Positions 6,968-13,111 of a DNA stretch of 13,111 bases are shown here, one piece after another. The position numbers and the translations under genes were made by a program. Source of the DNA: Dehalococcoidales bacterium. GTDB taxonomy: Bacteria > Chloroflexota > Dehalococcoidia > Dehalococcoidales > Fen-1064. Below the pieces are notes generated by a model. That model was not told the DNA's origin. It saw nothing but the letters and a program-made list of their open reading frames with translations, and did no database searches. The DNA lies in contig JAFGHZ010000070.1 in NCBI GenBank assembly GCA_016929875.1, positions 1 through 13,111 on the forward strand, read 5' to 3'. Positions within the stretch are counted from its first letter, which is position 1. Each line of letters begins with the position of its first letter.

Positions 6968-6995
6968 TTGCATATTTTTATAATTATGTTAAAAT
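6968..6995 (+). promoter_or_regulatory. Candidate sigma-70 promoter for the xerD operon
   Basis: TTGCAT (6968-6973, 3 of 6) and TAAAAT (6990-6995, 5 of 6) are separated by 16 bases. Transcription would begin near 7002, about 24 bases before the first ATG of xerD. A TATAAT also occurs at 6979-6984 but has no good partner. Confidence 0.4.
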
Positions 6996-7025
6996 AAAGT
7001 CGGGTGCGAAGATTACATAAGTATT

Positions 7026-7955
7026 ATGGGGGTGAGGAAGGTGGTTAGAGAAGATATAAATAAATTCCTGGCTTACCTGAAATCCGAGAGAGGCCTGGCG
7101 AGTAATACTTATTTCGCTTATCAGAACGACCTCAACCAACTTGCCGGTTTCGTCGAGGAAGAAGCCTCTAAATCGGGGAATATCCCCTCTTGGTCGGGTT
7201 TTACCCGTCAGATGATGATGCGTTATCTGCTTAACCTGCGCGAGAAGCGTTATGCCGCCACGACCCGGGCACGTAAACTGGCGGCGGCGAGGGCTTTCTT
7301 TAAGTTTATGGTAGCCGAAGGGATGCTTAAAGAGGACCCCACCCAAAATATGGAATCCATGAATGTCGGCAGGTCATTGCCGAAGCCGATTTCCATCAAT
7401 CAAGTGCGTGCTTTGCTGGAGCAACCCGCAAAGTTGGCTACTCCTGAGGCAAAAAGAGACAGAGCGATGCTGCAGTTATTGTATGCGTCCGGTATGCGGG
7501 TCAGCGAGTTGATGTCTTTGGATATGGAAGATGTGAATATCGTGGACGGGGAAGTGCGCTGTTTCGGCAAGGGGCATAAGGAACGTATTATCCCCATTCA
7601 CAGGCAAGCATCGGATATAGTCGAGGAGTACGTTAGAGAAGCACGCCCTCAGCTGGCACACGGCAATAAAGAAGAAAAAGCGCTGTTCTTGAACCGCCGC
7701 GGAGAGCGGTTAACCAGGCAGGGTTTCTGGCAGATACTCAAGCAATACGCCAAGCAGGCGGGTTTGACGGTCCCTGTAACGCCTCATACGCTGCGGCACA
7801 GCTTTGCTACGCATATGTTGAGCGGTGGGGCCGACCTGAGGGCCGTGCAGGAATTATTGGGACATGCTAATATTTCTACCACGCAGGTTTATACTCATCT
7901 TACGACGGAGCACGTCCGCCGGAGTTACGAAAAAGCGCACCCCCGAGCTAAATAA
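7026..7955 (+). CDS. xerD: Tyrosine site-specific recombinase, XerD type
   Basis: A 309-residue integrase-family recombinase, the usual Xer length, which resolves chromosome dimers at dif sites with a partner Xer or as a single enzyme. The N-terminal SAM-like core-binding domain covers about residues 9-105 (FLAYLKSERGLASNTYFAYQ). The catalytic domain has all active-site residues: R158 (ASGMRVSEL), K182 (GKGHKERIIP), H254 and R257 (PHTLRHSFATHML), H280 (LLGHANISTTQ) and nucleophile Y289 (VYTH). The ending YEKAHPRAK resembles the Y-x3-HPRA terminus of XerD rather than XerC. No mobile-element genes or att repeats flank it, so it is probably the housekeeping enzyme. The start is uncertain: ATG 7026 has little Shine-Dalgarno, and GTG 7032 or 7041 within the purine-rich stretch could also serve. 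It leads a probable four-gene operon. Confidence 0.92.
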   Translation: MGVRKVVREDINKFLAYLKSERGLASNTYFAYQNDLNQLAGFVEEEASKSGNIPSWSGFTRQMMMRYLLNLREKRYAATTRARKLAAARAFFKFMVAEGMLKEDPTQNMESMNVGRSLPKPISINQVRALLEQPAKLATPEAKRDRAMLQLLYASGMRVSELMSLDMEDVNIVDGEVRCFGKGHKERIIPIHRQASDIVEEYVREARPQLAHGNKEEKALFLNRRGERLTRQGFWQILKQYAKQAGLTVPVTPHTLRHSFATHMLSGGADLRAVQELLGHANISTTQVYTHLTTEHVRRSYEKAHPRAK

Positions 7956-7975
7956 CCAGAGAAAGAGAGCCGCAA

Positions 7976-8260
7976 GTGTCCAAAAAATCAAGCTATAAGA
8001 AATTCAGATACTCGTCAGGCAAAAAAGCCAATGTTATGAAAGCGCCGGTTACAGAACAGACAGCGGGTGTCGGCGGCATGCCGGCAGGGAGTAATTCGCC
8101 GTCAACTGCGGTCAAAGCTGCTGGGACTTCGGGCAGGCAGGCGGGCGCGCAGTATGCCCCCGACCAGTTTAAGTACGTCGGTATGGAACTCAAAGTAGCG
8201 GGTGCTATCGCCGGTATTATCCTGGTTATCATCATCGTGCTGTACTTTATTCTTCATTAA
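7976..8260 (+). CDS. Small single-pass membrane protein, unknown function
   Basis: A 94-residue protein not recognised as a named family. The N terminus is strongly basic (SKKSSYKKFRYSSGKK). Residues 25-65 are a low-complexity Ala/Gly/Ser/Pro/Thr linker, and residues 73-93 form one hydrophobic helix (VAGAIAGIILVIIIVLYFIL) that ends at the C terminus. It therefore looks like a tail-anchored protein with a flexible cytoplasmic region. The start is GTG at 7976, 20 bases after the xerD stop, with only a weak GAGAG ahead. The next gene follows after 23 bases, so it is co-transcribed with xerD and the methyltransferase. The frame and membrane helix support it as a real gene; the function is open. 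Confidence 0.72.
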   Translation: MSKKSSYKKFRYSSGKKANVMKAPVTEQTAGVGGMPAGSNSPSTAVKAAGTSGRQAGAQYAPDQFKYVGMELKVAGAIAGIILVIIIVLYFILH

Positions 8261-8283
8261 CCGTATATGGCGTGGGTCTCAAT

Positions 8284-8934
8284 ATGGACTTCGAGATAGC
8301 CAGAGCCAGATTAATCGAACACCTGGCGGCGGAGATTAAGGACAGGCGGGTTTTATCGGCAATGGCTAAAATCCCCCGGGAATTATTTGTCTCTCCCGAT
8401 TTAGCCCATCTGGCTTATGAAGACCGCCCGTTACCGATAGGATTGGAGCAGACGATTTCGCAACCGTACATCGTTGCTCTGATGACGGAGGAATTAGCCC
8501 TCACCGGTAAAGATAAGGTACTGGAATTAGGTACAGGAAGCGGCTATCAAACGGCAATTCTGGCGGAACTGGCACGTGTGGTAGTTACTACGGAGCGCTT
8601 TCCGCTACTGATTGAAAGGGCCGGGGTGGTGCTGTACAAACTCGGTTACAAAAACGTCGAGATGCATCTGGCGGAAAATACTCTCGGATGGGAGGCCGGC
8701 GCTCCTTATGATGCAATTATTGCCACGGCCGGCGCCCCCAGGATTCCGTCAGACTTGATAGCTCAGCTGGCAGTCGGCGGACGGATGATAATTCCCGTGG
8801 GCTCGCGGTACAGTCAGGATTTGTATAAAATCGTCAAACAGAAGCAGGGCAACAAGACGATAAAGCTCGGTGCCTGTCGCTTTGTTTCGTTAATCGGCAA
8901 AGGCGCGTGGGAGACGGAAGAGAATAATATTTAG
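8284..8934 (+). CDS. pcm: Protein-L-isoaspartate O-methyltransferase-like protein
   Basis: A 216-residue SAM-dependent methyltransferase of the PCMT family, which repairs isoaspartyl residues in damaged proteins. The ATG at 8284 gives the usual opening M-D-F-E-I-A-R and is preferred to the GTG at 8272, which adds four residues. The substrate-side motif LEQTISQPYIVALMTE (54-69) and SAM motif I, VLELGTGSGYQTA (79-91), are clear, followed by APYDAIIATAGAPRIP (140-154) and the family ending CRFVSLIGKGAW. One oddity: the segment usually reading GDG-x2-G after the fourth strand is A-E-N-T-L-G-W here (130-136). This may alter SAM or substrate contacts. It lies within the xerD operon, 11 bases before the nitroreductase. 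Confidence 0.92.
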   Translation: MDFEIARARLIEHLAAEIKDRRVLSAMAKIPRELFVSPDLAHLAYEDRPLPIGLEQTISQPYIVALMTEELALTGKDKVLELGTGSGYQTAILAELARVVVTTERFPLLIERAGVVLYKLGYKNVEMHLAENTLGWEAGAPYDAIIATAGAPRIPSDLIAQLAVGGRMIIPVGSRYSQDLYKIVKQKQGNKTIKLGACRFVSLIGKGAWETEENNI

Positions 8935-8945
8935 AGAGAAGAAAG

Positions 8946-9494
8946 ATGGATATTTTTGAAGCTATTAGAACAAGGAGAAGTATCCGCAGTTACAAGATGG
9001 ACACTGTGGATGACGGCGTCCTGGAACAGGTGCTGGAGGCGGCACGGTGGTCGCCTTCCTGGGCCAATACCCAGTGCTGGCGATTCATAGTAGTGCGAAA
9101 CAGCGATGTCAAGAACGAACTTGCCGCGACACTAACTCCTACTAATCCTTCAATCAATGCCATTAAAACGGCGCCGGTTGTCATCGTTGCCTGTGCCGAA
9201 CTCAAGAAGGCAGGCTATTATCGCGGTGAGCCGACTACCGTCAGGGGCGACTGGTTTATGTTCGATATCGGTCTGGCGATGGCGAACCTGACCCTTGCCG
9301 CTCATGCTCTGGGGTTGGGAACGGTGCATGTCGGTAACTTCGACCATAAGAAAGCGGAAAGTATCCTGGAAGTGCCGGAAGGTTTCTGCGTGGTCGAGAT
9401 GACGCCGCTGGGTTATCCCGGCGGTGAGGCTCGGACCCCGCCCAGAAAAGAATTGACCGAGATAGTTTCCAAAGAAAAATTCGGGGCGAAATAG
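8946..9494 (+). CDS. Nitroreductase family FMN-dependent oxidoreductase
   Basis: A 182-residue member of the nitroreductase fold, expected to be a homodimeric FMN flavoprotein using NAD(P)H or another donor. The N-terminal FMN-phosphate motif is R-R-S-I-R-S-Y (10-16), followed by the typical helix and SPSWANTQCWRFIVV (36-50). The central stretch GLAMANLTLAAHALGLGT (109-126) and the closing LGYPGGEARTPPRKEL (155-170) are standard for the family. The natural substrate cannot be told from sequence; family members reduce nitroaromatics, quinones or enones, or fragment flavins. It is the last gene of the xerD-pcm cluster. The Shine-Dalgarno is a weak purine-rich run, GAGAGAAGAAAG, just ahead of the ATG. 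Confidence 0.9.
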   Translation: MDIFEAIRTRRSIRSYKMDTVDDGVLEQVLEAARWSPSWANTQCWRFIVVRNSDVKNELAATLTPTNPSINAIKTAPVVIVACAELKKAGYYRGEPTTVRGDWFMFDIGLAMANLTLAAHALGLGTVHVGNFDHKKAESILEVPEGFCVVEMTPLGYPGGEARTPPRKELTEIVSKEKFGAK

Positions 9495-9562
9495 AATCAG
9501 CGTTTTCGGACGGACAGGGGCTCCTGCGTGCCTTGATTATGATATAGAAGACCATCTCAAAG

Positions 9563-9591
9563 TTGCCGTATTTTTTTGAGGCGATTATAAT
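9563..9591 (+). promoter_or_regulatory. Predicted sigma-70 promoter for the EF-G-like gene
   Basis: TTGCCG (9563-9568, 3 of 6) and a perfect TATAAT (9586-9591) are separated by 17 bases. Transcription would start near 9598, about 30 bases before the ATG. The leader carries AAAGGGGA (9612-9619) as the ribosome-binding site. Confidence 0.6.
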
Positions 9592-9627
9592 GGTTAGTGT
9601 TATTTCTAAATAAAGGGGACTGGTGAT

Positions 9628-11700
9628 ATGGCACAATTCGGCTTGGAAAACATCCGTAATCTCGCACTAGTTGCTCACAACGGTGCAGGTAAAACCTCGC
9701 TGGCGGAAGCCATTTTATTTAATGCCAAGGTAATCAACAGGCTGGGTAAAGTCAGTGATGGGAGCACCACTTCCGATTACGACCCCGCCGAGCAAAAACG
9801 GAGTATGAGTATCAGTCTCAGCATGCTTCCTTATGTCTGGCAAGGGAATAAAATCAACCTGATGGATACACCCGGATACCCCGACTTCGTCGGTGAAGTC
9901 AAATCGGCTATCAGGGTCAGCGAAGGGGCGGCCGTCGTGGTCTGTGCCGTTTCCGGCGTCGAGGTCGGGACCGAGCAAATCTGGGCGTACTGCAATGAAA
10001 GCAATTTGCCGCGGATTATAGTAGTCAACCGGATGGACCGCGAGAATGCGGATTTCACCAAAGTGACGGAGCAAATCCAGACTAAATTCGGGCGCAAATG
10101 TTTGCCCGTACAGATACCGATCGGCGCACATACCGGTTTCAAAGGGGTCGTCGACCTGCTGAAAATGAAGAGTTATACCGGCACCGAAGGTAAAGAAGGC
10201 GATGTTCCGGCGGAGTTGCAGGCCCAGGCTAAAAACCTTCGCGAGAAGCTGGCAGAGTCCATTGCCGAAACGGACGACAGCCTCCTTGAGAAGTATCTGG
10301 GCGGCGAAGAAATCGGCCAGGACGACCTCCATAAAGCTCTTTGCAAAGCTGTCGTCGATAGCAAGCTCGTGCCGATACTGGCGAGTTCCGGTTTACAGAA
10401 TATCGGCATTATTCCTTTGATGGATGCTTTCGTTAATTATCTTCCATCTCCCAAAGAACGTGGCGTCATTATTGTCGGGGGAGACAACAAACCTGCTAAA
10501 ATGACGGCGAATCCTACAGGGCCGCTTGCCGCACTGGTATTCAAGACAAGTGCCGACCCGTATGTGGGCAGGCTGACCTATTTCCGTGTCTACAGCGGGG
10601 TTTTCAGCAGTAACTCCCAGGTATGGAACGCGACGCGCGGCGAGAATGAGAGAATCGGGCAGGTGTTTGTTTTGCATGGTAAAAATCAGGAGCCTGTGCC
10701 GGAAATCGCGGCGGGCGATATCGGCGCCGTTGCCAAGTTGAATGTAACCGCGACCGGTGATACCCTGGGCGTTAAAGATAAGCCCGTAAAAATTACCGGT
10801 GTCACTTTCCCCGAACCCAGATACAGTGAAGCCGTTTATCCCAAGACCAAACTGGACCTGGATAAATTAGGCCCATCGCTAGCCAAAATTGTGGAAGAAG
10901 ACCCTACTCTGAAGATGCATCGGGATGCTACTACTTCCGAGACTATTATTTCCGGACTCGGTGAGATACAGCTCGGTGTTGCCGCTGAGAAGATGGCACG
11001 CAAATTCGGGGTGAATGTCGAGCTTCAGACACCGAAAGTACCTTACAAAGAGACCATTACCATGCAGACCGATGCCGAATACAAGCACAAGAAGCAGACC
11101 GGCGGCCACGGACAATATGGCCATGTGGTATTGTCATTGGAGCCGTTACCTCGCGGTTCGGGTAGAGAATTTACCGAAAAAATCGTCGGCGGTTCTATCC
11201 CCAGGAACTTTATTCCTGCCGTAGAGAAAGGTGTTAATGAAGGGGTACAGGAAGGAGTCCTGGCAGGCTTCCCGGTGGACGATGTCAGGATTACCGCGAT
11301 CGATGGCAGTTTCCACCCGGTCGATTCATCGGAAATCTGCTTCAAAATTGCGGGTGCCGGTGCGGTCAAGAAAGGCCTGACGGACGGTAAGCCGGTCCTG
11401 CTGGAACCCATCGTGAAACTCAAAATAACCGCTCCCGATTCATATACCGGCGATATCATCAGCGACCTCAATACCAAGAGAGGTCAGGTACAGGGGATGA
11501 TACCGGAAGAAGGGGCTAATACCATCGAAGCGATTGTGCCGCTGGCGGAAGTCCAGCGTTATGCTATCAATCTGAAATCGATTACCCAGGGCAAAGGCAC
11601 GTACTCGATGGAATTCAGCCATTATCAGGAAGCCCCGCCGCTGGTCATCCAGAAGATTATCGCAGCCAAGCAGGCTGAAAAAGAGAAAGAAAAGGCGTAG
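9628..11700 (+). CDS. fusA: EF-G-like translational GTPase (divergent EF-G2 type)
   Basis: A 690-residue translation-factor GTPase with the full five-domain EF-G layout. The P-loop is A-H-N-G-A-G-K-T (16-23), where canonical EF-G reads A-H-I-D-A-G-K-T. Switch I lacks the canonical RGITI motif (KRSMSIS at 57-63 instead). G3 is D80-T-P-G-Y84-P-D-F, so the catalytic histidine of DTPGH is a tyrosine, and G4 is N134-R-M-D137. Domain II, domain III and domain IV (with TGGHGQYGHV) are intact, ending in a lysine-rich tail. These changes are typical of the EF-G-like paralogue group as I know it, not of the main fusA beside rpsL/rpsG, and no ribosomal protein genes are nearby. It may act in recycling or specialised translocation; ribosome-stimulated GTPase activity is uncertain. 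It has its own promoter, and a REP hairpin begins 18 bases after the stop. Confidence 0.9.
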   Translation: MAQFGLENIRNLALVAHNGAGKTSLAEAILFNAKVINRLGKVSDGSTTSDYDPAEQKRSMSISLSMLPYVWQGNKINLMDTPGYPDFVGEVKSAIRVSEGAAVVVCAVSGVEVGTEQIWAYCNESNLPRIIVVNRMDRENADFTKVTEQIQTKFGRKCLPVQIPIGAHTGFKGVVDLLKMKSYTGTEGKEGDVPAELQAQAKNLREKLAESIAETDDSLLEKYLGGEEIGQDDLHKALCKAVVDSKLVPILASSGLQNIGIIPLMDAFVNYLPSPKERGVIIVGGDNKPAKMTANPTGPLAALVFKTSADPYVGRLTYFRVYSGVFSSNSQVWNATRGENERIGQVFVLHGKNQEPVPEIAAGDIGAVAKLNVTATGDTLGVKDKPVKITGVTFPEPRYSEAVYPKTKLDLDKLGPSLAKIVEEDPTLKMHRDATTSETIISGLGEIQLGVAAEKMARKFGVNVELQTPKVPYKETITMQTDAEYKHKKQTGGHGQYGHVVLSLEPLPRGSGREFTEKIVGGSIPRNFIPAVEKGVNEGVQEGVLAGFPVDDVRITAIDGSFHPVDSSEICFKIAGAGAVKKGLTDGKPVLLEPIVKLKITAPDSYTGDIISDLNTKRGQVQGMIPEEGANTIEAIVPLAEVQRYAINLKSITQGKGTYSMEFSHYQEAPPLVIQKIIAAKQAEKEKEKA

Positions 11701-11717
11701 AAATACCAGCGCCTGCA

Positions 11718-11748
11718 GTAGGGTGGGTGAAGCAAGGCGCAACCCACC
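11718..11748 (+). repeat. Left REP hairpin of the RAYT unit
   Basis: GTAG (11718-11721) is followed by stem GGTGGGT (11722-11728), a 13-base loop (11729-11741), and the exact complement ACCCACC (11742-11748). It shares GTAGGGTGGGTGAA with the minus strand of the right copy but has a 10-base expansion in the loop. It lies 18 bases after the EF-G stop and may also mark the 3' end of that transcript. Confidence 0.85.
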
Positions 11749-11759
11749 AAGGTGCCAAA

Positions 11760-12302
11760 ATGTCAAACTACCGTCGAGCTTTTCTGAATGGTGGCACTTT
11801 CTTCTTTACAGTTGTCTCTTATATGAGATACCCCATATTTAAAGAGGAAAGTGCTGTCAGGCTGCTGAGAGATTCCTTCAAAAATACTATGAAGATACAT
11901 CCTTTCAGGATAGATGCTATTGTGATTATGCCAGACCATTTGCATACCATTTGGACTCTTCCCGACGATGAATCCGACTTTTCGATACGCTGGAAACAAA
12001 TTAAAGGGATATTTAGCCGCCATTATTCCGGGAATAAGACAGAAAACATAACAGCGTCAATGATTAGTAAAAACGAAAAAGGCATCTGGCAAAGAAGATT
12101 CTGGGAGCATGTCATTCGTAATCAAGAAGATTTCAATAAACATTGTGATTACATCCACTACAATCCGGTCAAGCATGGACTGGCGAACTCACCTCGGGAA
12201 TGGAAGTACAGTAGCTTCAGACAGTTTGTCGAGAGAGGGTTATATAGCGAAGATTGGGGGAGTGAAGTAGCAAAAGATATGGTGGAGATTGATTTAGAAT
12301 AG
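11760..12302 (+). CDS. REP-associated tyrosine transposase (RAYT, Y1/HUH superfamily)
   Basis: A 180-residue single-strand transposase of the IS200/IS605-like superfamily (COG1943, TnpA-REP branch), which nicks REP hairpins through a tyrosine-DNA bond. ATG 11760 gives the typical opening M-S-N-Y-R-R-A-F-x-x-G-G-T-F-F-F-T-V-V, with AAGGTG 5 bases ahead. The frame stays open upstream to a GTG at 11727, but that codon is inside the left REP stem and is rejected. The HUH metal motif is H60-L-H62 in IMPDHLHTIWTLP. The conserved block WQRRFWEHVIR (110-120) is followed by DYIHYNPVKHGL (130-141), with Y131 the likely nucleophile. All key residues are present and the frame is intact, so the enzyme looks functional. 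The stop codon overlaps the first base of the right REP stem. Confidence 0.93.
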   Translation: MSNYRRAFLNGGTFFFTVVSYMRYPIFKEESAVRLLRDSFKNTMKIHPFRIDAIVIMPDHLHTIWTLPDDESDFSIRWKQIKGIFSRHYSGNKTENITASMISKNEKGIWQRRFWEHVIRNQEDFNKHCDYIHYNPVKHGLANSPREWKYSSFRQFVERGLYSEDWGSEVAKDMVEIDLE

Positions 12303-12322
12303 GTGGGTTTCACCCACCCTAC
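12302..12322 (-). repeat. Right REP hairpin of the RAYT unit
   Basis: A perfect 7-bp stem GGTGGGT (12302-12308), loop TTC, ACCCACC (12312-12318), then CTAC (12319-12322), which is GTAG on the minus strand. The first stem base is the G of the transposase TAG. It is in inverted orientation to the left copy and shares 20 consecutive bases (12304-12323) with the solitary copy after hypB. Confidence 0.88.
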
Positions 12323-12365
12323 AGGCTTTTATAACTGCAAGTCAACGGATTTTCGTATAAGTGAG

Positions 12366-12417
12366 ATTGCTTCGGTACGGAGTTTCTCCTGAGAATCACG
12401 AAGGGTACCCTCGCAAT
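12366..12417. repeat. Nested inverted repeat with alternative pairings, upstream of the ABC transporter gene
   Basis: The outer arms ATTGC (12366-12370) and GCAAT (12413-12417) are separated by a 3x3 mismatch from the inner arms GGTAC (12374-12378) and GTACC (12405-12409). An inner hairpin GGAG-TTT-CTCC lies at 12379-12389. A competing stem CTTCG (12370-12374) with CGAAG (12399-12403) excludes the GGTAC/GTACC pairing. The unit contains the CCTGAG-N5-CGAAGGG motif (12388-12405). It may be a dispersed intergenic repeat or a structured leader of the downstream gene. Confidence 0.5.
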
Positions 12418-12492
12418 GGGAGGTATTTGTAAGTCTTAAATTTCCCGGGGTAGTTGCTTTCCATCTGCCGTCGCTGTATCATAGCATCAATT

Positions 12493-13111
12493 ATGACGGG
12501 TACAATATCGGACAAGCTCGCGATTGAAATGGAAAAGGTGTCCTTTAACTATGCGAGGTTGAAGGCGCTGGATAAGCTTTCACTTCAAATTCCCTCAGGT
12601 ATCAGCTTCGGGGTGCTGGGTCCCAACGGCGCCGGCAAGACGACATTGATTCGCCTGCTGGTCGGACTGTTGAAACAAAAAGAAGGAAAAATCCGACTCC
12701 TGGGGCAAAACTATTCCCGGCGGATGGCCCCTCTCATCGGCTATATGCCACAGCAGCACTCGCTCTATAACGAATTGTCCGTATCACAGAATGTCGACTT
12801 TTTCGCTAAAATCTACCGTCTGAAGAATCGTTCGGAGCGGGCGAAGCGGGTGGAAGAGGTACTCCGCCTGGTTAATCTCTGGGAAAGACGTAACGACGGA
12901 ATAATGAAGCTGAGCGGGGGTATGAAGCAAAGGGTGAGCCTCGCCTGTGCCATCGTTCACAATCCGCCGTTGCTTTTTCTGGACGAGCCGACGGTCGGAC
13001 TCGACCCCGAACTAAGGGCGAATTTCTGGCAGCACTTCGCGGACTTAAATAAGCAGGGTGTTACCATCATCATTTCCAGTCACACGATGGACGACGCCGC
13101 CCACTGCCAGA
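12493..13111 (+). CDS. ABC transporter ATP-binding protein (3'-truncated by window edge)
   Basis: The first 206 residues of an ABC ATPase of the CcmA/ABC-2 export type (COG1131); no stop is reached before the window ends. All nucleotide-binding motifs are seen in order: Walker A G-P-N-G-A-G-K-T-T (43-51), Q-loop IGYMPQQHSLYNELS (82-96), signature LSGGMKQRVSLA (140-151), Walker B PLLFLDEP (159-166), D-loop GLDPE (169-173) and the switch histidine H197 in ISSHTMDDA. It would power an ABC-2 membrane permease, presumably encoded just downstream, for efflux of an unknown substrate. The ATG at 12493 is used; ATG 12529 and TTG 12454 are alternatives, since none has a clear Shine-Dalgarno. The REP unit and nested repeat lie between it and the EF-G-like gene. 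Confidence 0.93.
   Translation, partial: MTGTISDKLAIEMEKVSFNYARLKALDKLSLQIPSGISFGVLGPNGAGKTTLIRLLVGLLKQKEGKIRLLGQNYSRRMAPLIGYMPQQHSLYNELSVSQNVDFFAKIYRLKNRSERAKRVEEVLRLVNLWERRNDGIMKLSGGMKQRVSLACAIVHNPPLLFLDEPTVGLDPELRANFWQHFADLNKQGVTIIISSHTMDDAAHCQ

Larger units (their letters stand above)
6683..7025. other. Non-coding gap of 343 bases
   Basis: No credible gene was found on either strand. The first 220 bases show nothing I can name and no clear terminator for the 72-residue gene. The last third holds a 23-bp palindrome, a dispersed-repeat motif and a candidate promoter for the xerD operon, each listed separately. Confidence 0.6.
11718..12322. mobile_element. REP-RAYT-REP unit (compact REP-transposase element)
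   Basis: About 605 bp in which a single RAYT gene is framed by two REP hairpins in inverted orientation. Each hairpin carries the tetranucleotide GTAG at its outer foot: 11718-11721 on the plus strand and 12319-12322 read on the minus strand. This matches the layout known for REP-associated tyrosine transposases. Such genes are generally single-copy and domesticated-looking, while REPs are scattered through the genome. The unit sits between the EF-G-like gene and an ABC transporter and disrupts neither. Confidence 0.85.

Noticed and set aside
7026..7955. XerD-like recombinase as the integrase of a genomic island
   Set aside because: No tRNA, att repeats, phage or conjugation genes are seen. 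Length and C terminus fit housekeeping XerD, and it sits in an operon with metabolic and repair genes.
11727..11759. Upstream GTG start extending the transposase by 11 residues
   Set aside because: The GTG lies in the left REP stem, and the added residues are the translated repeat. ATG 11760 has a Shine-Dalgarno and gives the typical family N terminus.
1..13111. CRISPR array, tRNA, rRNA or known riboswitch
   Set aside because: No regularly spaced direct repeats, tRNA-like cloverleaf or recognisable riboswitch core was found in the gaps by eye.

Overview
The window is about 13.1 kb of compact bacterial DNA of intermediate G+C. Almost all genes lie on the + strand, with short gaps and several stop-to-start junctions. 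The gene set suggests an anaerobic bacterium, perhaps Chloroflexota/Dehalococcoidia: [NiFe]-hydrogenase maturation genes, a B12-dependent radical SAM enzyme, a PiT/DUF47 phosphate pair and a divergent EF-G paralogue. That taxonomic guess rests on overall impression and was not tested.

Region by region: (1) 1-2853 is the tail of a hyp operon (hypD cut at its 5' end, then hypE, hypA, hypB). Its products build the Fe(CN)2CO group and insert nickel into [NiFe] hydrogenases. (2) 2854-3111 is non-coding and holds a 9-bp inverted repeat, a REP-like hairpin and a good sigma-70 promoter. (3) 3112-4626 encodes a B12-binding radical SAM protein that appears to start at TTG. (4) 4705-6349 is a DUF47/PhoU-like regulator followed by a PiT phosphate permease. 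(5) 6464-6682 is an unrecognised 72-residue protein with a good promoter and a near-perfect Shine-Dalgarno. (6) 6683-7025 is non-coding, with a 23-bp palindrome and a dispersed-repeat motif. (7) 7026-9494 looks like an operon: a XerD-type recombinase, a small single-pass membrane protein, a protein-isoaspartate methyltransferase-like protein and a nitroreductase. (8) 9628-11700 is an EF-G-like GTPase with its own promoter. (9) 11718-12322 is a REP-associated tyrosine transposase (RAYT) framed by two inverted REP hairpins, each with GTAG at the foot. (10) 12323-12492 is non-coding and contains a nested inverted repeat. (11) 12493 to the window end is the 5' part of an ABC-transporter ATPase that runs off the edge.

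The most interesting feature is the compact REP-RAYT-REP unit together with a third, solitary copy of the same hairpin about 9.3 kb away after hypB. This points to a REP system that has dispersed non-autonomous copies in this genome. A second dispersed motif (CCTGAG-N5/6-CGAA(A)GGG) also occurs twice in intergenic DNA. I found no CRISPR array, tRNA or rRNA, and no defence or biosynthetic system that looks wholly new.
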